Shown here piece after piece: positions 63,289 through 64,000 of a stretch of DNA of 64,000 nucleotides (position 1 is the first letter of the stretch; each line of letters opens with the position of its first letter). Below the pieces are notes generated by a model, which saw nothing but the letters and a program-made list of their open reading frames with translations, ran no database searches and was not told the origin of the DNA. The DNA is from Pseudomonas graminis (GTDB taxonomy: Bacteria; Pseudomonadota; Gammaproteobacteria; Pseudomonadales; Pseudomonadaceae), in NCBI RefSeq assembly GCF_004364335.1, contig NZ_SOCR01000006.1, positions 95,873 through 159,872 of the forward strand. Direction: 5' to 3'. The translations under genes were made by a program, and so were the position numbers.

Positions 63289-63987
63289 ATGCTCCAAGTC
63301 GAAAAGCTCCACCAGTACTACGGCGGCAGCCACATCCTTCGCGGTCTGTCGTTTGACGTGAACATCGGCGAGGTCACGTGCCTGCTCGGTCGCAACGGCG
63401 TGGGCAAGACCACACTGTTGAAAGTGCTGATGGGGCTGCTGCCCGCCAAAGAAGGCGTGGTGCAGTGGGAAGGCAAGCCGATCACCGGTTTCAAGCCCCA
63501 CCAGCGCGTGCATTCCGGCATCGCCTACGTGCCCCAGGGCCGGGAGATTTTCGGCCGACTGACCGTTGAGGAAAACCTGTTGATGGGCCTGTCGCGATTC
63601 CCCGGCTCCGAAGCCAAGGAAGTCCCGCCGTTCATTTACGAGCTGTTCCCGGTGTTGCTGCAGATGAAGCACCGGCGCGGCGGTGACCTGTCCGGCGGGC
63701 AGCAACAGCAGCTGGCGATCGGTCGCGCCCTGGCCAGCCGCCCTCGCCTGCTGATTCTCGATGAACCTACCGAAGGCATTCAGCCCTCGGTGATCAAGGA
63801 GATTGGCGCAGTGATCAAAAAGCTCGCCGCCCGGGGTGACATGGCGATCCTGCTGGTCGAGCAGTTCTACGACTTCGCCGCCGAACTGGCGGATCAGTAC
63901 ATCGTTATGTCCCGCGGCGAGATCGTCCAGCAGGGCCGTGGCGACAACATGGAGGCCGAAGGCGTCCGGGGTCTGGTCACCATTTAA
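63289..63987 (+). CDS. urtE: urea ABC transporter ATP-binding protein UrtE
   Basis: A 232-residue LivF-type ATPase. Walker A is GRNGVGKTT, signature LSGGQQQQLAIGRAL, Walker B LLILDEPTEGIQP and switch His position occupied by Gln (LLVEQFYDF), normal for LivF/UrtE. The ATG at 63289 fits the family start (MLQVEKLHQYYGGSHIL); a TTG at 63271 is open but lacks a ribosome site. It is the last urt gene, ending 13 nt before the window edge. Confidence 0.95.
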   Translation: MLQVEKLHQYYGGSHILRGLSFDVNIGEVTCLLGRNGVGKTTLLKVLMGLLPAKEGVVQWEGKPITGFKPHQRVHSGIAYVPQGREIFGRLTVEENLLMGLSRFPGSEAKEVPPFIYELFPVLLQMKHRRGGDLSGGQQQQLAIGRALASRPRLLILDEPTEGIQPSVIKEIGAVIKKLAARGDMAILLVEQFYDFAAELADQYIVMSRGEIVQQGRGDNMEAEGVRGLVTI

Positions 63988-64000
63988 TGCGCCGATCAGC

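Noticed and set aside
1..64000. CRISPR arrays, tRNA/rRNA genes and insertion sequences
   Set aside because: No regularly spaced direct repeats, tRNA-like cloverleaf, rRNA or transposase frame was seen; the repeats present are REP-type inverted pairs.

Overview
The window is high-GC, gene-dense DNA from a Pseudomonas, most likely of the P. syringae or P. fluorescens lineages. The diagnostic part is the order speA - SUI1-type factor - Nudix hydrolase - DUF2333 protein - gcbA - dsbD - aroQ - accB - accC - prmA - DUF3426 protein - dusB - fis - purH - purD - retS - marC-like gene. As I recall it, this is the order around PA4839-PA4857 of P. aeruginosa, where the urea-transport genes follow directly. 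Here the urtABCDE operon closes the window, and about 18 kb of accessory genes sit between the marC-like gene and urtA. Many intergenic spaces hold the paired inverted repeats (REP/BIME elements) typical of Pseudomonas.

Layout. 1-1.1 kb: end of an Ig-like, AT-richer protein and a small ORF that contains a perfect terminator hairpin. 1.1-4.8 kb: a thiolase diverging from a long-form FabG and a MaoC hydratase, a set resembling mycobacterial FadA2-FabG4-HtdX. 5-7.4 kb: MazG-like pyrophosphohydrolase, CmoM tRNA methyltransferase and two DUF4136 lipoproteins. 7.7-15.6 kb: PbpC and an alpha-2-macroglobulin lipoprotein separated by a tiny membrane-protein gene on the opposite strand. 16.2-18.4 kb: a MATE exporter and a lipoprotein esterase. 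18.5-40.2 kb: the conserved core listed above, joining translation, fatty-acid initiation (AccBC), purine synthesis, c-di-GMP signalling (GcbA) and the RetS sensor of the Gac/Rsm cascade.

40.2-58 kb is the accessory block. It starts with three adjacent genes of unknown family that look like paralogues, read from a leader carrying several GGA motifs. Next come cobalamin genes cobG-H-I-J diverging from cobL-cbiD-cobK, a toxin-first type II toxin-antitoxin pair, a copper-handling cluster (DUF2946, PCuAC, DUF2946, PepSY-TM) without its usual TonB receptor, and a 1156-residue DUF6543 'dermonecrotic toxin'-like protein. 58.2-64 kb holds urtABCDE, preceded by a close match to a sigma-54 promoter and two NtrC-like sites, which fits nitrogen-controlled urea uptake.

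The most promising material for something undescribed is the three-gene paralogue set at 40.2-42.4 kb with its possible Rsm-type leader, and the C-terminal domain of the large toxin-like protein. Function calls rest on recognised motifs and gene order; no database search was run.
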